Positions 20,393-31,297 of a stretch of 64,000 bases of DNA are shown piece by piece. Under the pieces are notes generated by a model. It was not told where the DNA came from and did not search any database. It saw only the letters and a list, made by a program, of their open reading frames with translations. Source of the DNA: Haemophilus parainfluenzae T3T1 (lineage in GTDB: Bacteria; Pseudomonadota; Gammaproteobacteria; Enterobacterales; Pasteurellaceae). Each line of letters opens with the position of its first letter. Within the stretch, counting starts at the first letter, position 1. The position numbers and the translations under genes are program-made. The stretch is taken from NCBI RefSeq assembly GCF_000210895.1, contig NC_015964.1, positions 186,001-250,000 on the forward strand, read 5' to 3'.

Positions 20393-21742
20393 TTAATAAA
20401 CCCCTTGTGCCAACATTGCATCGGCTACTTTTACAAAGCCAGCTACGTTTGCGCCCACTACATAGTTAATGTTTGCTTGGCCTTCTGCTGAACCGTATTT
20501 TTTACAGTTTGCATGAATATCTAACATGATGCGATGAAGCTGTCTGTCCACCTCTTCAGCAGTCCAGTATAAACGTTGTGAACTTTGCGCCATTTCTAAA
20601 CCTGATGTCGCAACACCACCTGCATTAGCCGCTTTACCTGGGCCAAATAATACACCAGCCTCTAAGAATGCTTCTGTCGCTTCGATAGTAGTTGGCATGT
20701 TTGCCCCCTCAGCGACTAATTTCACACCATTTGCAATTAAGGCTTTTGCATCAGAGATCTCTAATTCATTTTGGGTTGCGCAAGGAAGTGCAATATCTGC
20801 TTTCACTTCCCAAGGGCGTTTACCTGCAAAATATTGAAGACCAAATTGTTTTGCAAACTCTTCTACTCGACCACGTTTTACATTTTTAAGCTCTAATAAC
20901 GCTTCTAATTTTTCACGATCGAATCCTTCTGGTAAATACACGTAACCTGCAGAGTCAGAACAGGTTACAACTTTCGCACCTAGCGCCATCGCTTTTTCAA
21001 TCGCATATTGCGCCACGTTACCCGAACCGGACACTAAAACCGTTTTACCTTGGAAACTATCCCCTTTCTCTGCAAGCATTGCTTGGGCAAAATAAACCAA
21101 TCCATACCCTGTTGCTTCTGGGCGAATTAAGCTCCCACCGAATGAAAGACCACGACCAGTAAAGACACAAGCAGCTTGGTTTGATAATTTTTTCATATAG
21201 CCTGCAAGATAGCCTACTTCACGACCACCTACACCAATATCACCGGCGGGCACATCGGTATCTGGGCCAACATGACGATACAATTCAGCCATTAACGCTT
21301 GGCAGAAACGCATCACTTCAGCATCTGATTTGCCTTTAGGATCAAAATCTGAGCCGCCTTTCGCACCGCCCATTGGCAATGTGGTTAAGGCATTTTTAAA
21401 GATCTGTTCAAAACCTAAGAATTTTAAGATTGATAAGTTAACGGATGGATGAAAACGCATACCCCCTTTAAAAGGACCAATTGCACTGTTGAATTGCACA
21501 CGGAAAGCACGGTTTACTTGAACTTGACCTTTATCATCAGTCCATGCCACACGGAATTGGATTGCGCGCTCTGGCTCAACTAAACGCTCTAATAAAGCTT
21601 CTGAACGGTATTTAGGGTTTGCTTCCAAGAAAGACCAGATTGACGTGAAGACTTCACGAACGGCTTGTAAAAATTCAGGTTGGTGGCCGTCACGTTGAGC
21701 CACTTTTTCAAGAAATGCGTCTAATGATGCTACTGCTGACAT
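20393..21742 (-). CDS. gdhA: NADP-specific glutamate dehydrogenase
   Basis: Reductive amination of 2-oxoglutarate to glutamate, the main low-affinity ammonium entry. 449 aa, hexameric class. Motifs: FKGGMRFHPSVN, the active-site segment LPMGGAKGGSDFDPKGK with the catalytic Lys, and the Rossmann GSGNVAQYAIEKA. A plausible promoter is TTGCCT, 17-bp spacer, TTATAT about 80-110 bp upstream of the start on the minus strand. Flanked by terminators on both sides, so monocistronic. Confidence 0.97.
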   Translation of the reverse strand: MSAVASLDAFLEKVAQRDGHQPEFLQAVREVFTSIWSFLEANPKYRSEALLERLVEPERAIQFRVAWTDDKGQVQVNRAFRVQFNSAIGPFKGGMRFHPSVNLSILKFLGFEQIFKNALTTLPMGGAKGGSDFDPKGKSDAEVMRFCQALMAELYRHVGPDTDVPAGDIGVGGREVGYLAGYMKKLSNQAACVFTGRGLSFGGSLIRPEATGYGLVYFAQAMLAEKGDSFQGKTVLVSGSGNVAQYAIEKAMALGAKVVTCSDSAGYVYLPEGFDREKLEALLELKNVKRGRVEEFAKQFGLQYFAGKRPWEVKADIALPCATQNELEISDAKALIANGVKLVAEGANMPTTIEATEAFLEAGVLFGPGKAANAGGVATSGLEMAQSSQRLYWTAEEVDRQLHRIMLDIHANCKKYGSAEGQANINYVVGANVAGFVKVADAMLAQGVY

Positions 21743-21885
21743 AGGATTTTCCTTCTAGTAGTGAGTTAATATGATGTGTGTAATGTTATTTTATTTATCA
21801 CCGTCTTGTTGCGGCGTGTCATCAATATAACAATAGAAAAATCAACTAGGCAATAGTTTTTTTATAGAAAAAATGAAGAAAAAAT

Positions 21886-21921
21886 AAAAAACGAGAAAAA
21901 ATTTAATATTTTCTCGTTTTT
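21886..21921 (-). terminator. Terminator after the tatABC-hemB unit
   Basis: AAAACGAGAAAA on the minus strand pairs with TTTTCTCGTTTTT (plus-strand arms 21887-21899 and 21909-21921), followed by a T-rich run. A second hairpin, AGCACTT/AAGTGCT at 21954-21976, overlaps the hemB stop. Confidence 0.85.
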
Positions 21922-21975
21922 ATTAGATGAGTTCTAAAATCAGCACCTAGATTAGCACTTCAAGTTAAAAAGTGC

Positions 21976-23040
<1,065 letters not shown>

Positions 23041-23054
23041 CTACGCCCATTTTC

Positions 23055-23849
23055 TTAATCTTTGTGATTCAAATCACCTTGATTTTCTACCGCACTTTCT
23101 TCATCAGCTGCCTCTTCTTCATCCTCTTTCGGTTGATAGAAACGTGCAACTAACAAGCCTAATTCAAAGAGAAGACACATTGGTACAGCAAGTAAAGTTT
23201 GAGAGAACACGTCTGGTGGCGTTAAGATCATGCCAACAAAGAACGCTCCCACAATAATATAAGGGCGTTTTGCCGCCAATGCTTTTGTGGTTGTGACACC
23301 TGTCCAGCAAAGCAAAATAATAGCAACGGGTACTTCAAAGCACACACCGAAAGCCAAGAATAATGCTAGCGCAAAATCAAGGTAACTGCTGATATCTGTT
23401 GCGATAGCGACCCCTTCTGGTGCAGTTTGCGTAAAGAAACTAAACACGAAAGGGAAAACAACATAATAAGCAAACGCTACACCGCAATAGAATAAAACTG
23501 TACTGGAAAACAATAACGGATAAATTAAACGTTTTTCATGTTGATACAGTGCCGGCGCAACAAACGCCCAAATTTGATAAAGCAAATAAGGTACAGAAAT
23601 AAACACCGAGACAATCGCGGTTAATTTAATTGGCGTAAAGAAAGGTGTTTGGATATTGGTTGCAATCATCGTTGCACCTTTTGGCATCACCGCTGTTAAA
23701 GGTGCGGCAACAAAATGATAAATATCATTAGAAAAATAAACCAACGCCACAAAAACCACTAAAATACAAATTACACAACGTAATAAGCGGTTTCTGAGTT
23801 CAACAAGATGGGTAATTAACGGTTGGGAATCGTCCGTCGTATTGCTCAT
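23055..23849 (-). CDS. tatC: Twin-arginine translocase subunit TatC
   Basis: Polytopic inner-membrane receptor for folded Tat substrates. 264 aa with six hydrophobic segments and the family start [19 protein letters not shown] conserved cytoplasmic/periplasmic pattern including [12 protein letters not shown] is present. The C-terminus is acidic ([14 protein letters not shown]), longer than strictly needed. Third gene of tatABC. Confidence 0.96.
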   Translation of the reverse strand: MSNTTDDSQPLITHLVELRNRLLRCVICILVVFVALVYFSNDIYHFVAAPLTAVMPKGATMIATNIQTPFFTPIKLTAIVSVFISVPYLLYQIWAFVAPALYQHEKRLIYPLLFSSTVLFYCGVAFAYYVVFPFVFSFFTQTAPEGVAIATDISSYLDFALALFLAFGVCFEVPVAIILLCWTGVTTTKALAAKRPYIIVGAFFVGMILTPPDVFSQTLLAVPMCLLFELGLLVARFYQPKEDEEEAADEESAVENQGDLNHKD

Positions 23850-23858
23850 AATTATTCT

Positions 23859-24464
23859 CTAGGACTTAGCTTCAGATTTAGGTGCTGGTTGCAGTTCCAC
23901 ATCATCCGGCGAATAGTAATCAGATAAACGCTCGGTTAATTCAGCTTGTTCATGGGCTTCAAGTGCGGTCAAATCTACTTCTGTTTTTTCAGGTTCTGAA
24001 ACTTCAGCAAGTTCATTCTCTACATGCTCTGCCGATGCTGTTTCAGCCGATTTTTCTGTAGTTTCTTGTGAATTCACCACGAGTTTTTCAGCAGAATCAG
24101 CCGAATTTTCAGCCGCACTTTTAATTTCTTTAATTTGCTCTTCTACCGTTGTGCCCGCTGCAGCTGCTTTTTCTTCTAGCTCCGCACGCATTTTTTGAGC
24201 CTGTTCTTTCAGCTCTTCAACGGTTTTACTTAAGTCTGGGGAAAGCTGTTTTAGATTAAGTTGTTCCGCTTTCTTAATGCTATCTTGCAATTCTTGCAAT
24301 TTAAGCTCTTGTTTTAATTCATTTTGAACATTAGCTGCCAACCCACGGATTGTTTTCACCCAGCCCATTACCGTGCGAATAGCCACAGGTAAACGCTTAG
24401 GGCCTAGTACTACTAAGCCCACAAGCATCAATAAAACAAGTTCGGAAAAACCAATATCAAACAC
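23859..24464 (-). CDS. tatB: Sec-independent translocase subunit TatB
   Basis: Single N-terminal TM ([20 protein letters not shown]) followed by the [11 protein letters not shown] amphipathic segment typical of TatB, then a long coiled-coil and acidic tail to 201 aa. TatB forms the substrate-binding complex with TatC. It starts two bases after the tatA stop. Confidence 0.95.
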   Translation of the reverse strand: MFDIGFSELVLLMLVGLVVLGPKRLPVAIRTVMGWVKTIRGLAANVQNELKQELKLQELQDSIKKAEQLNLKQLSPDLSKTVEELKEQAQKMRAELEEKAAAAGTTVEEQIKEIKSAAENSADSAEKLVVNSQETTEKSAETASAEHVENELAEVSEPEKTEVDLTALEAHEQAELTERLSDYYSPDDVELQPAPKSEAKS

Positions 24465-24466
24465 GG

Positions 24467-24697
24467 TTATGCCTGTTCTTTATCTTTTACAGTTTCAGTT
24501 TTTTCAGCGGTTGTTGTACCGTCTTTAATTTGAGTAAATTCCGCATCTTTTTTCGGCTCGTCATCAGACATCGCTTTTTTAAAGCCTTTTACTGCTGCGC
24601 CAAGATCAGAGCCCGCATTGCGTAATTTTTTTGTACCGAATACTAATAAAATCACGACTAATAAAATAATCATTTGTGCTGGGGATAAACCAAACAT
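24467..24697 (-). CDS. tatA: Sec-independent translocase subunit TatA
   Basis: 76 aa: a single TM ([20 protein letters not shown]), then the [24 protein letters not shown]-type hinge and amphipathic helix and a charged tail. Forms the protein-conducting oligomer of the Tat system. First gene of tatABC-hemB. Confidence 0.95.
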   Translation of the reverse strand: MFGLSPAQMIILLVVILLVFGTKKLRNAGSDLGAAVKGFKKAMSDDEPKKDAEFTQIKDGTTTAEKTETVKDKEQA

Positions 24698-24777
24698 AGA
24701 AAAACTCCGTTAGAATTAAATTGAAAATTTGGGCTTGAATATACTCTTTTTATGCATTTGTCTCAAGAGGTAATTTT

Positions 24778-24820
24778 AAAAGTGCGGTCAAAAAAATTAG
24801 AGGATTTTCAACCGCACTTT
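24778..24820. terminator. Inverted uptake-sequence hairpin between the BCCT gene and tatA
   Basis: AAAAGTGCGGT (24778-24788) and ACCGCACTTT (24811-24820). The hairpin and its flank match the hairpin at 26835-26875 beyond the USS core, see the duplication note. Confidence 0.75.
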
Positions 24821-24850
24821 CGTCTTCTTATTCAGCCAGTTCTGTTTATT
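24821..24850 (-). pseudogene. Fossil of a BCCT gene 3' end
   Basis: Read on minus, the codons ACA GAA CTG GCT GAA TAA (TELAE stop) match the last codons of the neighbouring BCCT gene (QTELAE stop, 26883-26900). The downstream USS hairpin also aligns. The live gene here stops earlier, at 24899. This is most simply the decayed tail of the ancestral duplicated gene. Confidence 0.7.
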
Positions 24851-24898
24851 CATCAGACATTAACGCTCATCCACCATATTAAGCTTATGTGACAGAAA

Positions 24899-26818
24899 TT
24901 ATGAAATAACAAAATCCAGTTCTTTCATGTATCGCTCATAACATTGCAAGATGTCCACGATCAAATCCTCTTCATTTGTAATACTCAAAGGATAACCTTC
25001 CAAGTGAATATTGGTTGAAACCATTAATGCATGATGAACTTGTGCAGTTTCAGGCTCAGGCTTCTCGAACAAGGTAATTTGGTAAAAAAAATCTTCTGCT
25101 AATCCATTTTCAATAGAAAGAACCAGTTGATTATTATCACGACCAAAATGTTTCTGTAAGGTCACATTTAAACCATAGGTACCAATGAGTAGCTGGCGCA
25201 ACTCTCTCATTGCCAAAAGCGCCGTTGTTTTTAAATGTAAAATGGCATCATCTCGCTTAGGTTCAATCACTAACTGTCTTAAACGGCTACGCCAGTTTGC
25301 ACCTGTCCACAAATCTGAAACCTCTGTGGAATAATATTGACGTTCAAATCGTAAGCCCTTCAACAAACTCCATGCCATCACAGACATCAATAGAGCAAAA
25401 GGTAAAGAAAAAAACAACATCGTTGATTGGAGTATTTCAATACCACCAAAAAGATAAAGCACAAACGTAACTACTGACAATAGCCCTCCCCAGAACATAG
25501 ATTGCCAACGAGGTGAAATCTGGCTTTTGTCTTCAATCGCGATATTATTAAGCGTATAAATACCAAAGTTAATGGTGACGATAAAAAAGAGTGTGATAAT
25601 AAATAAAGCTAAAGTTTTAGTTAAGCCGGAATAGGGTAAATAACTCAGAAAATCAAAAAGGAGTGACCCCACATTATTTACAGCTTGACCTAATGCCCCC
25701 TTAGCAAGATGTTCATTGACCCAAATGGCCCCATTTCCAAATACTGTGAACCATAAAACAAAGAATAAACTTGGCACCATCAATACGCCGAAAATAAACT
25801 CCCGTAAAGTTCGTCCGCGAGAAATCCGTGCGATAAAAATTCCAAACCCTGGAGCCCATGAAAACCACCATGCCCAGTAAAAAACGGTCCAATCCATAAA
25901 CCAGTCTAGATGTTCTACATCATAGGCATAAGCCTTGAAGCCGACTCTAATTAAACCGCTTAAGTAGGTACCAATATTTTCTGTAAACGCAGAAATTAAA
26001 TATATTGTCGGACCGAATAACAAAACCAGTAGCATAAAGAGAAATGTGACGCCTAGATTAAGCTCACTAAGAATACGGAATCCGTTAGCTATGCCCTGCA
26101 GTGAAATTAAAATAGCAATGATAAAAACACTCACCAAAATAAGGGGAACCAAATACGGTGAGTTATCCAATAAATGCATGGAATGGAACGCTGCAGCTAA
26201 TCGAATTGCACTGTAACCTAAAGTTGCGACCACGCCAAATAAGGTAGTGCAAATTCCGAGAATATCAATGATATCCCCGACTCTTCCATTAATCTTTTCT
26301 TTCAGTAAGGGATAAAAACAAGAACGTAAAGAAAATGGCAATTTATAGCGAAATCCGAAGTAAGCAATCGTAAGTGCGATCAATCCATAAATAGCCCAAG
26401 CACTGATGCTCCAATGAAAAATACTAAAAAATAATGCCGTTTTAACTTTCTCATATTCACCTATTGGTGAAAGAAAGTGTGAAAGCGGTTCAGCGACACC
26501 AAGAAAAACAATGCCAATACCAATTCCAGAGGTAAAGAGTAATGCAATCCAAGAGCCTAATTTAAACTCTGGTTCTTCCTCATCACTCCCGAGTTTAATA
26601 TCGCCATATCGTCCTAATGCCAAGAAGAGTAAAAAAAATAGAAAAAATGCACTCAGTAAAATATAAAACCAGCTAAATTGAGAGAAAATAAATGCTTTCG
26701 CCGCAGCAAGATAAGATATCGTTTGCTGCGTATCAAATAAAAGGGCTGCAATAATCGCTAAGCTAAAACCTAAACTGCCCCAAATAACATTTGCTTTGAA
26801 CGTATTTTGTATCTTCAT
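24899..26818 (-). CDS. BCCT family transporter (betaine/choline/carnitine type), downstream copy
   Basis: 639 aa with about 12 hydrophobic segments, the BCCT motif DWTVFYWAWWFSWAPGFGIFIARISRGRT (split here for length: Trp-rich segment then IARISRGRT) and a cytoplasmic C-terminal domain. It resembles the neighbour at 26883-28910 along its whole length, for example YGDIKLGSDEEEPEF against LGNIKLGNDEEEPEF. Substrate is probably a quaternary amine such as betaine or choline; sequence alone does not decide. It ends about 20 residues earlier than its paralogue. No strong ribosome site is visible before the ATG. Confidence 0.88.
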   Translation of the reverse strand: MKIQNTFKANVIWGSLGFSLAIIAALLFDTQQTISYLAAAKAFIFSQFSWFYILLSAFFLFFLLFLALGRYGDIKLGSDEEEPEFKLGSWIALLFTSGIGIGIVFLGVAEPLSHFLSPIGEYEKVKTALFFSIFHWSISAWAIYGLIALTIAYFGFRYKLPFSLRSCFYPLLKEKINGRVGDIIDILGICTTLFGVVATLGYSAIRLAAAFHSMHLLDNSPYLVPLILVSVFIIAILISLQGIANGFRILSELNLGVTFLFMLLVLLFGPTIYLISAFTENIGTYLSGLIRVGFKAYAYDVEHLDWFMDWTVFYWAWWFSWAPGFGIFIARISRGRTLREFIFGVLMVPSLFFVLWFTVFGNGAIWVNEHLAKGALGQAVNNVGSLLFDFLSYLPYSGLTKTLALFIITLFFIVTINFGIYTLNNIAIEDKSQISPRWQSMFWGGLLSVVTFVLYLFGGIEILQSTMLFFSLPFALLMSVMAWSLLKGLRFERQYYSTEVSDLWTGANWRSRLRQLVIEPKRDDAILHLKTTALLAMRELRQLLIGTYGLNVTLQKHFGRDNNQLVLSIENGLAEDFFYQITLFEKPEPETAQVHHALMVSTNIHLEGYPLSITNEEDLIVDILQCYERYMKELDFVIS

Positions 26819-26834
26819 ATTTGTTTTAAGATAA

Positions 26835-26875
26835 AAAGTGCGGTTAAAAATTTAGAGGATTTTCAACCGCACTTT
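26835..26875. terminator. Inverted uptake-sequence hairpin between the two BCCT genes
   Basis: AAAGTGCGGTT (26835-26845) and AACCGCACTTT (26865-26875). It ends the upstream BCCT transcript and overlaps the region just before the downstream copy's start. Confidence 0.75.
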
Positions 26876-26882
26876 AGTCTTA

Positions 26883-28910
26883 TTATTCAGCCAGTTCAGT
26901 TTGCTCGTGTGCCATCAATTCTTGGCCAACGTCATCTAGCAAACTTAAGTAACGTTCATAATGTTTCAACATATCAGCAATTAATTCATCTTGATCCATA
27001 TATTGCACATCATAACCCACTCGACCATCAAAGAAATAAGTGTATGGTTCATAAGTCATACTATGCTGGATATGTGGCAAGTTATCGTCATTAATTAATT
27101 GCTCTGACACCTCACGACCGATAGATTTCACCCCATACATAAAGTCTCGCATCAAATCTTTCTGAATGACTAACTCGACTGCAGGTTCATCTTGATCAAA
27201 TAACGTGTTAATTTGTACGCTTAAGTCATATTTGCCAATCAACTCTTGACGTAATTCACGCATAGCTGGTAAAATCGTATGTTTAAGGAAACGTAAAATA
27301 TCTTTTTCTTGCGTTTGGTTCATCATTTGTTCCAAACGTTCTTTCCATTTATCCCCCGTCCAGAAAATACTGGTTGGATTAACTTTGGTATCAAAATATT
27401 TTTTATCCGCATTCAAGCCTTTCCATAAACTAAAACACATCAACAACATCAACATGGCGAAAGGTAACGCCACTAATAGCGTCATTGCCTGTAGATTAGC
27501 CAAGCCGCCTGATTGCATCAAAACAATGGCGACAACTGACATTAATATGCCCCACATCACCGCTTGCCAACGTGGTGCAGCAAGACTTTTATCACGTGAT
27601 GCAATGTTATTTAATACATAAATACCGGAGTCTGCTGAGGTGATAAAGAATAAAGAAATCACCACCAAACTCACTAAACCCGTTACACCAGAAAGCGGTA
27701 AATAATCTAAGAACTTAAAGAGCAACGTTTCAGGCGAAGAAATCATTTGTCCTAATGCACCAGCCGCCTCACCATCATTTAACCAAATAGCCGTGTTACC
27801 AAATACGGTAAACCACAAAATACCGAACATGCTAGGAATCACCAACACGCCAAAAATAAATTCGCGAATGGTACGCCCTTTCGAGATACGCGCAATAAAT
27901 AAACCTACAAATGGCGCCCAAGAACACCACCATGCCCAATACAGAATGGTCCAACCGCTAAACCAGCCAGTATGTTCTTGTTCATAAACATAGGTTTTGA
28001 AGCTTAATTGGACTAAGTTGCTGAGATAAGTTCCGATGTTGTCGCTAAAAGCAGATAACAAATAAAGTGTTGGCCCCGCCACTAATACAAAAATCAACAA
28101 ACAGAAAGCTAATGTTAAATTCAGCTCACTTAAGATTTTTACCCCTTTTCCTACACCAGAAATCGCGGAAAATGTGGCTAAACTCATCACGACAGCAATC
28201 ACGATAATTTGCAGACTAAAGCTATTTTCACTAATCCAACCTAATTGATGTAAGCCAGCCCCCAATTGGGATGCACCAAAACCTAATGTTGTGATAATCC
28301 CGAATAAGGTGGCAAGTAATGCCATGATGTCGATAAGATCACCTAACTTGCCATTAATACGCTCTTTCAATAACGGATAGAAACAAGAACGTAATGCCAA
28401 AGGTAATTTGTAACGGAATCCAAAGTAAGCCAATGCTAACGCAATCGTGCCATACACCGCCCAGGCATGAATTCCCCAGTGGAATAAGGTGTGTAACAAG
28501 GCTTCTTGTTGCTTATGCTCTGCGCTGCCTGTGGTAATATCAGATAAGTAATGTGTCAATGGCTCTGCGACACCAAAGAACATCAACCCTACCCCCATGC
28601 CGGCAGCAAATAACATCGCCAACCAAGAAAGAAAACCGAACTCAGGCTCTTCTTCATCATTGCCTAATTTGATATTACCTAGGCTACTGACTGATAAAAT
28701 GACTAAAAAGCCCAAAAACACTGAGAATGCTAATACGTAAAACCAACTAAAGTTAGCAAAAATGCCCGATTTTGCGGTATTTAATAAAGTTTGCGTTTGT
28801 TCAGGTGCGATTAAAATCATCGCGACAAGTAACACCACAAAAAATAACGTTGCACCAATCACTAAAGGATTGAACGACGTTTGCTTTTCCATAAATTTAG
28901 ATAAAGACAA
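26883..28910 (-). CDS. BCCT family transporter, upstream copy (BetT-like)
   Basis: 675 aa, about 12 TM segments, Trp-rich motif GWTILYWAWWCSWAPFVGLF followed by IARISKGRT, and a long C-terminal cytoplasmic domain, which in BetT-type carriers senses osmotic stress. The start chosen is the TTG at 28910 because AAGGGG lies seven bases before it; the ATG at 28892 is an alternative. A promoter and about 160-nt structured leader precede it. Confidence 0.9.
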   Translation of the reverse strand: MSLSKFMEKQTSFNPLVIGATLFFVVLLVAMILIAPEQTQTLLNTAKSGIFANFSWFYVLAFSVFLGFLVILSVSSLGNIKLGNDEEEPEFGFLSWLAMLFAAGMGVGLMFFGVAEPLTHYLSDITTGSAEHKQQEALLHTLFHWGIHAWAVYGTIALALAYFGFRYKLPLALRSCFYPLLKERINGKLGDLIDIMALLATLFGIITTLGFGASQLGAGLHQLGWISENSFSLQIIVIAVVMSLATFSAISGVGKGVKILSELNLTLAFCLLIFVLVAGPTLYLLSAFSDNIGTYLSNLVQLSFKTYVYEQEHTGWFSGWTILYWAWWCSWAPFVGLFIARISKGRTIREFIFGVLVIPSMFGILWFTVFGNTAIWLNDGEAAGALGQMISSPETLLFKFLDYLPLSGVTGLVSLVVISLFFITSADSGIYVLNNIASRDKSLAAPRWQAVMWGILMSVVAIVLMQSGGLANLQAMTLLVALPFAMLMLLMCFSLWKGLNADKKYFDTKVNPTSIFWTGDKWKERLEQMMNQTQEKDILRFLKHTILPAMRELRQELIGKYDLSVQINTLFDQDEPAVELVIQKDLMRDFMYGVKSIGREVSEQLINDDNLPHIQHSMTYEPYTYFFDGRVGYDVQYMDQDELIADMLKHYERYLSLLDDVGQELMAHEQTELAE

Positions 28911-29073
28911 CGCTTTCCCCTTGAAAATTAAGTGAATAAAAATAAAATCAGATTAATAAAACAAGGCCCTAAGCCCTAAATGGTGCGATGGAACCATCGC
29001 AAATGACAGCACGGAGAAGTGCGATTTTGAAGGAAACGCTCAGTAGGATTTGAGTGGATTGTTTCCAAATACG
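28911..29073 (-). ncRNA. Structured 5' leader of the BCCT gene, type unknown
   Basis: On the minus strand the transcript would open with GGAAAC (29066-29061... paired region) closing on GTTTCC's complement to form a long P1 with an inner CTCA/TGAG step (29032-29066). A GCAC/GTGC hairpin (29009-29022) and a perfect eight-pair stem (28984-29001) follow. The segment at 28996-29001 can pair either with 28984-28989 or with 29020-29025, so two exclusive folds exist. I do not recognise the family. Confidence 0.45.
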
Positions 29074-29079
29074 AAATTT

Positions 29080-29108
29080 ATAATATCAAAATATCAATAT
29101 TTTTTCAA
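29080..29108 (-). promoter_or_regulatory. Candidate promoter of the BCCT gene
   Basis: Minus strand TTGAAA (29108-29103), 17-bp spacer, TATTAT (29085-29080). The start site would be near 29073, just before the first stem of the structured leader. Confidence 0.55.
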
Positions 29109-29135
29109 ATTAACGAAAATTAAAATACGATAAAG

Positions 29136-29180
29136 AAAAAGTGCGGTCAGAAAAATCGTTAAATTTTTGACCGCACTTTA
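29136..29180. repeat. 45-bp inverted-USS repeat, left copy
   Basis: AAAAAGTGCGGTCAG, then ATCG-containing loop, then the inverted USS. It differs at one base from 30030-30074. As a hairpin it also terminates the gene at 29183-30004. Confidence 0.9.
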
Positions 29181-29182
29181 AC

Positions 29183-30004
29183 TTAATAATACTCATATGA
29201 ATGTTCAACAATAGTGCTGCTAGGTTCATTAGCCTCATCAAACTCTTCATCCTTCAACACATTGCCATAGTTATCAACAGTCTTTTTCCAACGTTTTACA
29301 GAAGATTTTGAACCATCTCCAAATCCCAAAGGTGGGAATTCTTCAAATTGAATTTGATGTCCATTAGCATCAAAAGTCCTCACCTCTTTTCCACCATAAC
29401 TGAATTCTGTCTGTTCAATTAGTTTTCCATCAGAGTATTTATTGGTATATTTTACAGGCTCAACAGCAAAAAGCTCATTCTTAAATTCTACAACATTGCC
29501 ATGTTCATCATAATGGTAGCTATATTTGTTCATGCCATTTTCAAGTTTCTCGCACTCATTCTCACAAGAGTCATCTGTTTCTTTTTTAATGATTAATAAT
29601 CCATTTTTATCATAAGTATTTTCAGATATAACTCGAGATTCGCTATCTTTAAATTTCTGTTTCTCTATAACCGTCAAAGTACCATCTGAATTAGTACGAT
29701 AGCTATATTCGAGAACAGCGTCATCATCACTCCAAAAAATTTTAATCAATCGCCCTTGTTCGTCATACACAAAGTTTTTTGTTTGAGCAGAAGAATCTAA
29801 TGTTTCTTCTTTGATTTTAAATCCCTTTGGATTAAAGTGAGTAATCTTATGTTCCAAAACAGAAGAATTACGTAGATCTGTTATTTTCATTTCCCATTTT
29901 TTTACTGGTCCTTTCAAATTTAATAAGGCTAAATCTGTTTTTAAGTGGGCAAAAAGTGTAGTGGAAAACAAAGTTAACAGACATCCCAATACGATGTGAC
30001 GCAT
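29183..30004 (-). CDS. Exported YD-repeat-like protein of unknown function
   Basis: The start is the ATG at 30004 with GGAG upstream; an in-frame ATG four codons earlier would precede the signal. MRHIVLGCLLTLFSTTLFAH is a signal peptide, so the 273-aa product is likely periplasmic or secreted. The mature part carries recurring short units of the type YDEQGRLIKIFW, YDKNGLLIIKK, YHYDEHGNVVEF, FDANGHQIQFEE and VDNYGNVLKDEEF, resembling isolated YD/RHS-type repeats. There is one Cys pair (SCENEC). No toxin domain is visible. It is bracketed by two near-identical 45-bp repeats, which suggests a mobile or exchangeable gene. Confidence 0.75.
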   Translation of the reverse strand: MRHIVLGCLLTLFSTTLFAHLKTDLALLNLKGPVKKWEMKITDLRNSSVLEHKITHFNPKGFKIKEETLDSSAQTKNFVYDEQGRLIKIFWSDDDAVLEYSYRTNSDGTLTVIEKQKFKDSESRVISENTYDKNGLLIIKKETDDSCENECEKLENGMNKYSYHYDEHGNVVEFKNELFAVEPVKYTNKYSDGKLIEQTEFSYGGKEVRTFDANGHQIQFEEFPPLGFGDGSKSSVKRWKKTVDNYGNVLKDEEFDEANEPSSTIVEHSYEYY

Positions 30005-30029
30005 AAAAAGCTCCATTAGGTAAATAATT

Positions 30030-30074
30030 AAAAAGTGCGGTCAGAAAAATCGTTAAATTTCTGACCGCACTTTA
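30030..30074. repeat. 45-bp inverted-USS repeat, right copy
   Basis: Same orientation and sequence as 29136-29180 except one base. It also forms the terminator hairpin of mnmA. Confidence 0.9.
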
Positions 30075-30085
30075 TTGAATGTTGA

Positions 30086-31234
30086 TTAAATTCGTTCTTC
30101 GATAATGCCGCCACCCAAGCAGACTTCATCTAGGTAAAACACGGCTGATTGACCTGGCGTGACCGCGGCTTGCGGTTCGTCAAAAATCACGCGGATACAA
30201 TCGTCATCAATTGGCTCAACCAAACAAGCGATGTCTGTTTGACGATAGCGCGTTTTCACTGTACAACGGAACGCTTCACGCACTGGTTCTCGATTGACCC
30301 AGTGGAGCTGTTTAGCAATTAATCCTTTAGAGAACAAGCGTGGATGATCATGTCCTTGCGCAACAATCAATTCATTGTTTTCGACATCTTTATCCACTAC
30401 ATACCAGGCTTCATCACCGGCATTTTTTAATCCACCGATACCTAATCCTTTTCGCTGCCCCAGTGTGTGGTACATCAAGCCTTCATGGCGACCAATAATC
30501 TCGCCATCTACGGTACGGATGTCACCTGGTTGAGCCGGCAAATAACGCGCTAAGAAATCTTTAAATTTACGCTCACCGATAAAGCAAATCCCAGTAGAGT
30601 CTTTTTTCTTCGCGGTAATTAAACCTAAATCTTCTGCAATAGCACGCACGATTGGCTTTTCGATTTCACCTACAGGGAAAAGGCTTTGACCTACCTGATG
30701 TTTACTCAACGTGTAAAGGAAATAGCTTTGGTCTTTGTTGCTATCTAAGCCGCGTAATAGCTCTGCTTGATTATCTGCACCACGACGACGCACATAATGG
30801 CCGGTAGCAATATAGTTAGCGCCCAAATCTTCCGCTGCATATTCCAAGAAAGCTTTAAATTTAATTTCTTTATTGCATAAAATATCCGGGTTTGGCGTAC
30901 GACCAGCTTTGTATTCTGTTAAGAAATGTTCAAACACGTTATCCCAATATTCCGCCGCAAAATTGATTTTATGTAGCTTAATACCTAGCTTATCGCATAC
31001 TGCCTGCGCATCAGCAAGATCCGCTGCGGCTGTACAATAATCGGTATCGTCATCTTCTTCCCAGTTTTTCATAAACAGGCCTTCCACTTGGTAGCCTTGC
31101 TGTTGAAGAATAAACGCAGAAACGGAGGAATCCACTCCTCCTGACATACCACATATTACTTTTTTAGTGGCATTTTCGGCAAGTTGTTCTGCAGAGAGTT
31201 TCGGAAAATGTTTTTCGTAGGTTTGTGATTTCAT
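30086..31234 (-). CDS. mnmA: tRNA-specific 2-thiouridylase MnmA
   Basis: Adds sulfur to U34 of Glu, Gln and Lys tRNAs using ATP and sulfur from the Tus relay. PP-loop motif [13 protein letters not shown] near residue 29, catalytic cysteines in [12 protein letters not shown] and [10 protein letters not shown], and C-terminal barrel ending GGGIIEERI. 382 aa is normal. Transcribed alone. Confidence 0.96.
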   Translation of the reverse strand: MKSQTYEKHFPKLSAEQLAENATKKVICGMSGGVDSSVSAFILQQQGYQVEGLFMKNWEEDDDTDYCTAAADLADAQAVCDKLGIKLHKINFAAEYWDNVFEHFLTEYKAGRTPNPDILCNKEIKFKAFLEYAAEDLGANYIATGHYVRRRGADNQAELLRGLDSNKDQSYFLYTLSKHQVGQSLFPVGEIEKPIVRAIAEDLGLITAKKKDSTGICFIGERKFKDFLARYLPAQPGDIRTVDGEIIGRHEGLMYHTLGQRKGLGIGGLKNAGDEAWYVVDKDVENNELIVAQGHDHPRLFSKGLIAKQLHWVNREPVREAFRCTVKTRYRQTDIACLVEPIDDDCIRVIFDEPQAAVTPGQSAVFYLDEVCLGGGIIEERI

Positions 31235-31297
31235 AGTTTAGTAATAAATGTTCCACTAAATAAATAATTGGGCATTCTACCGCAAATCAAGTAAGAG

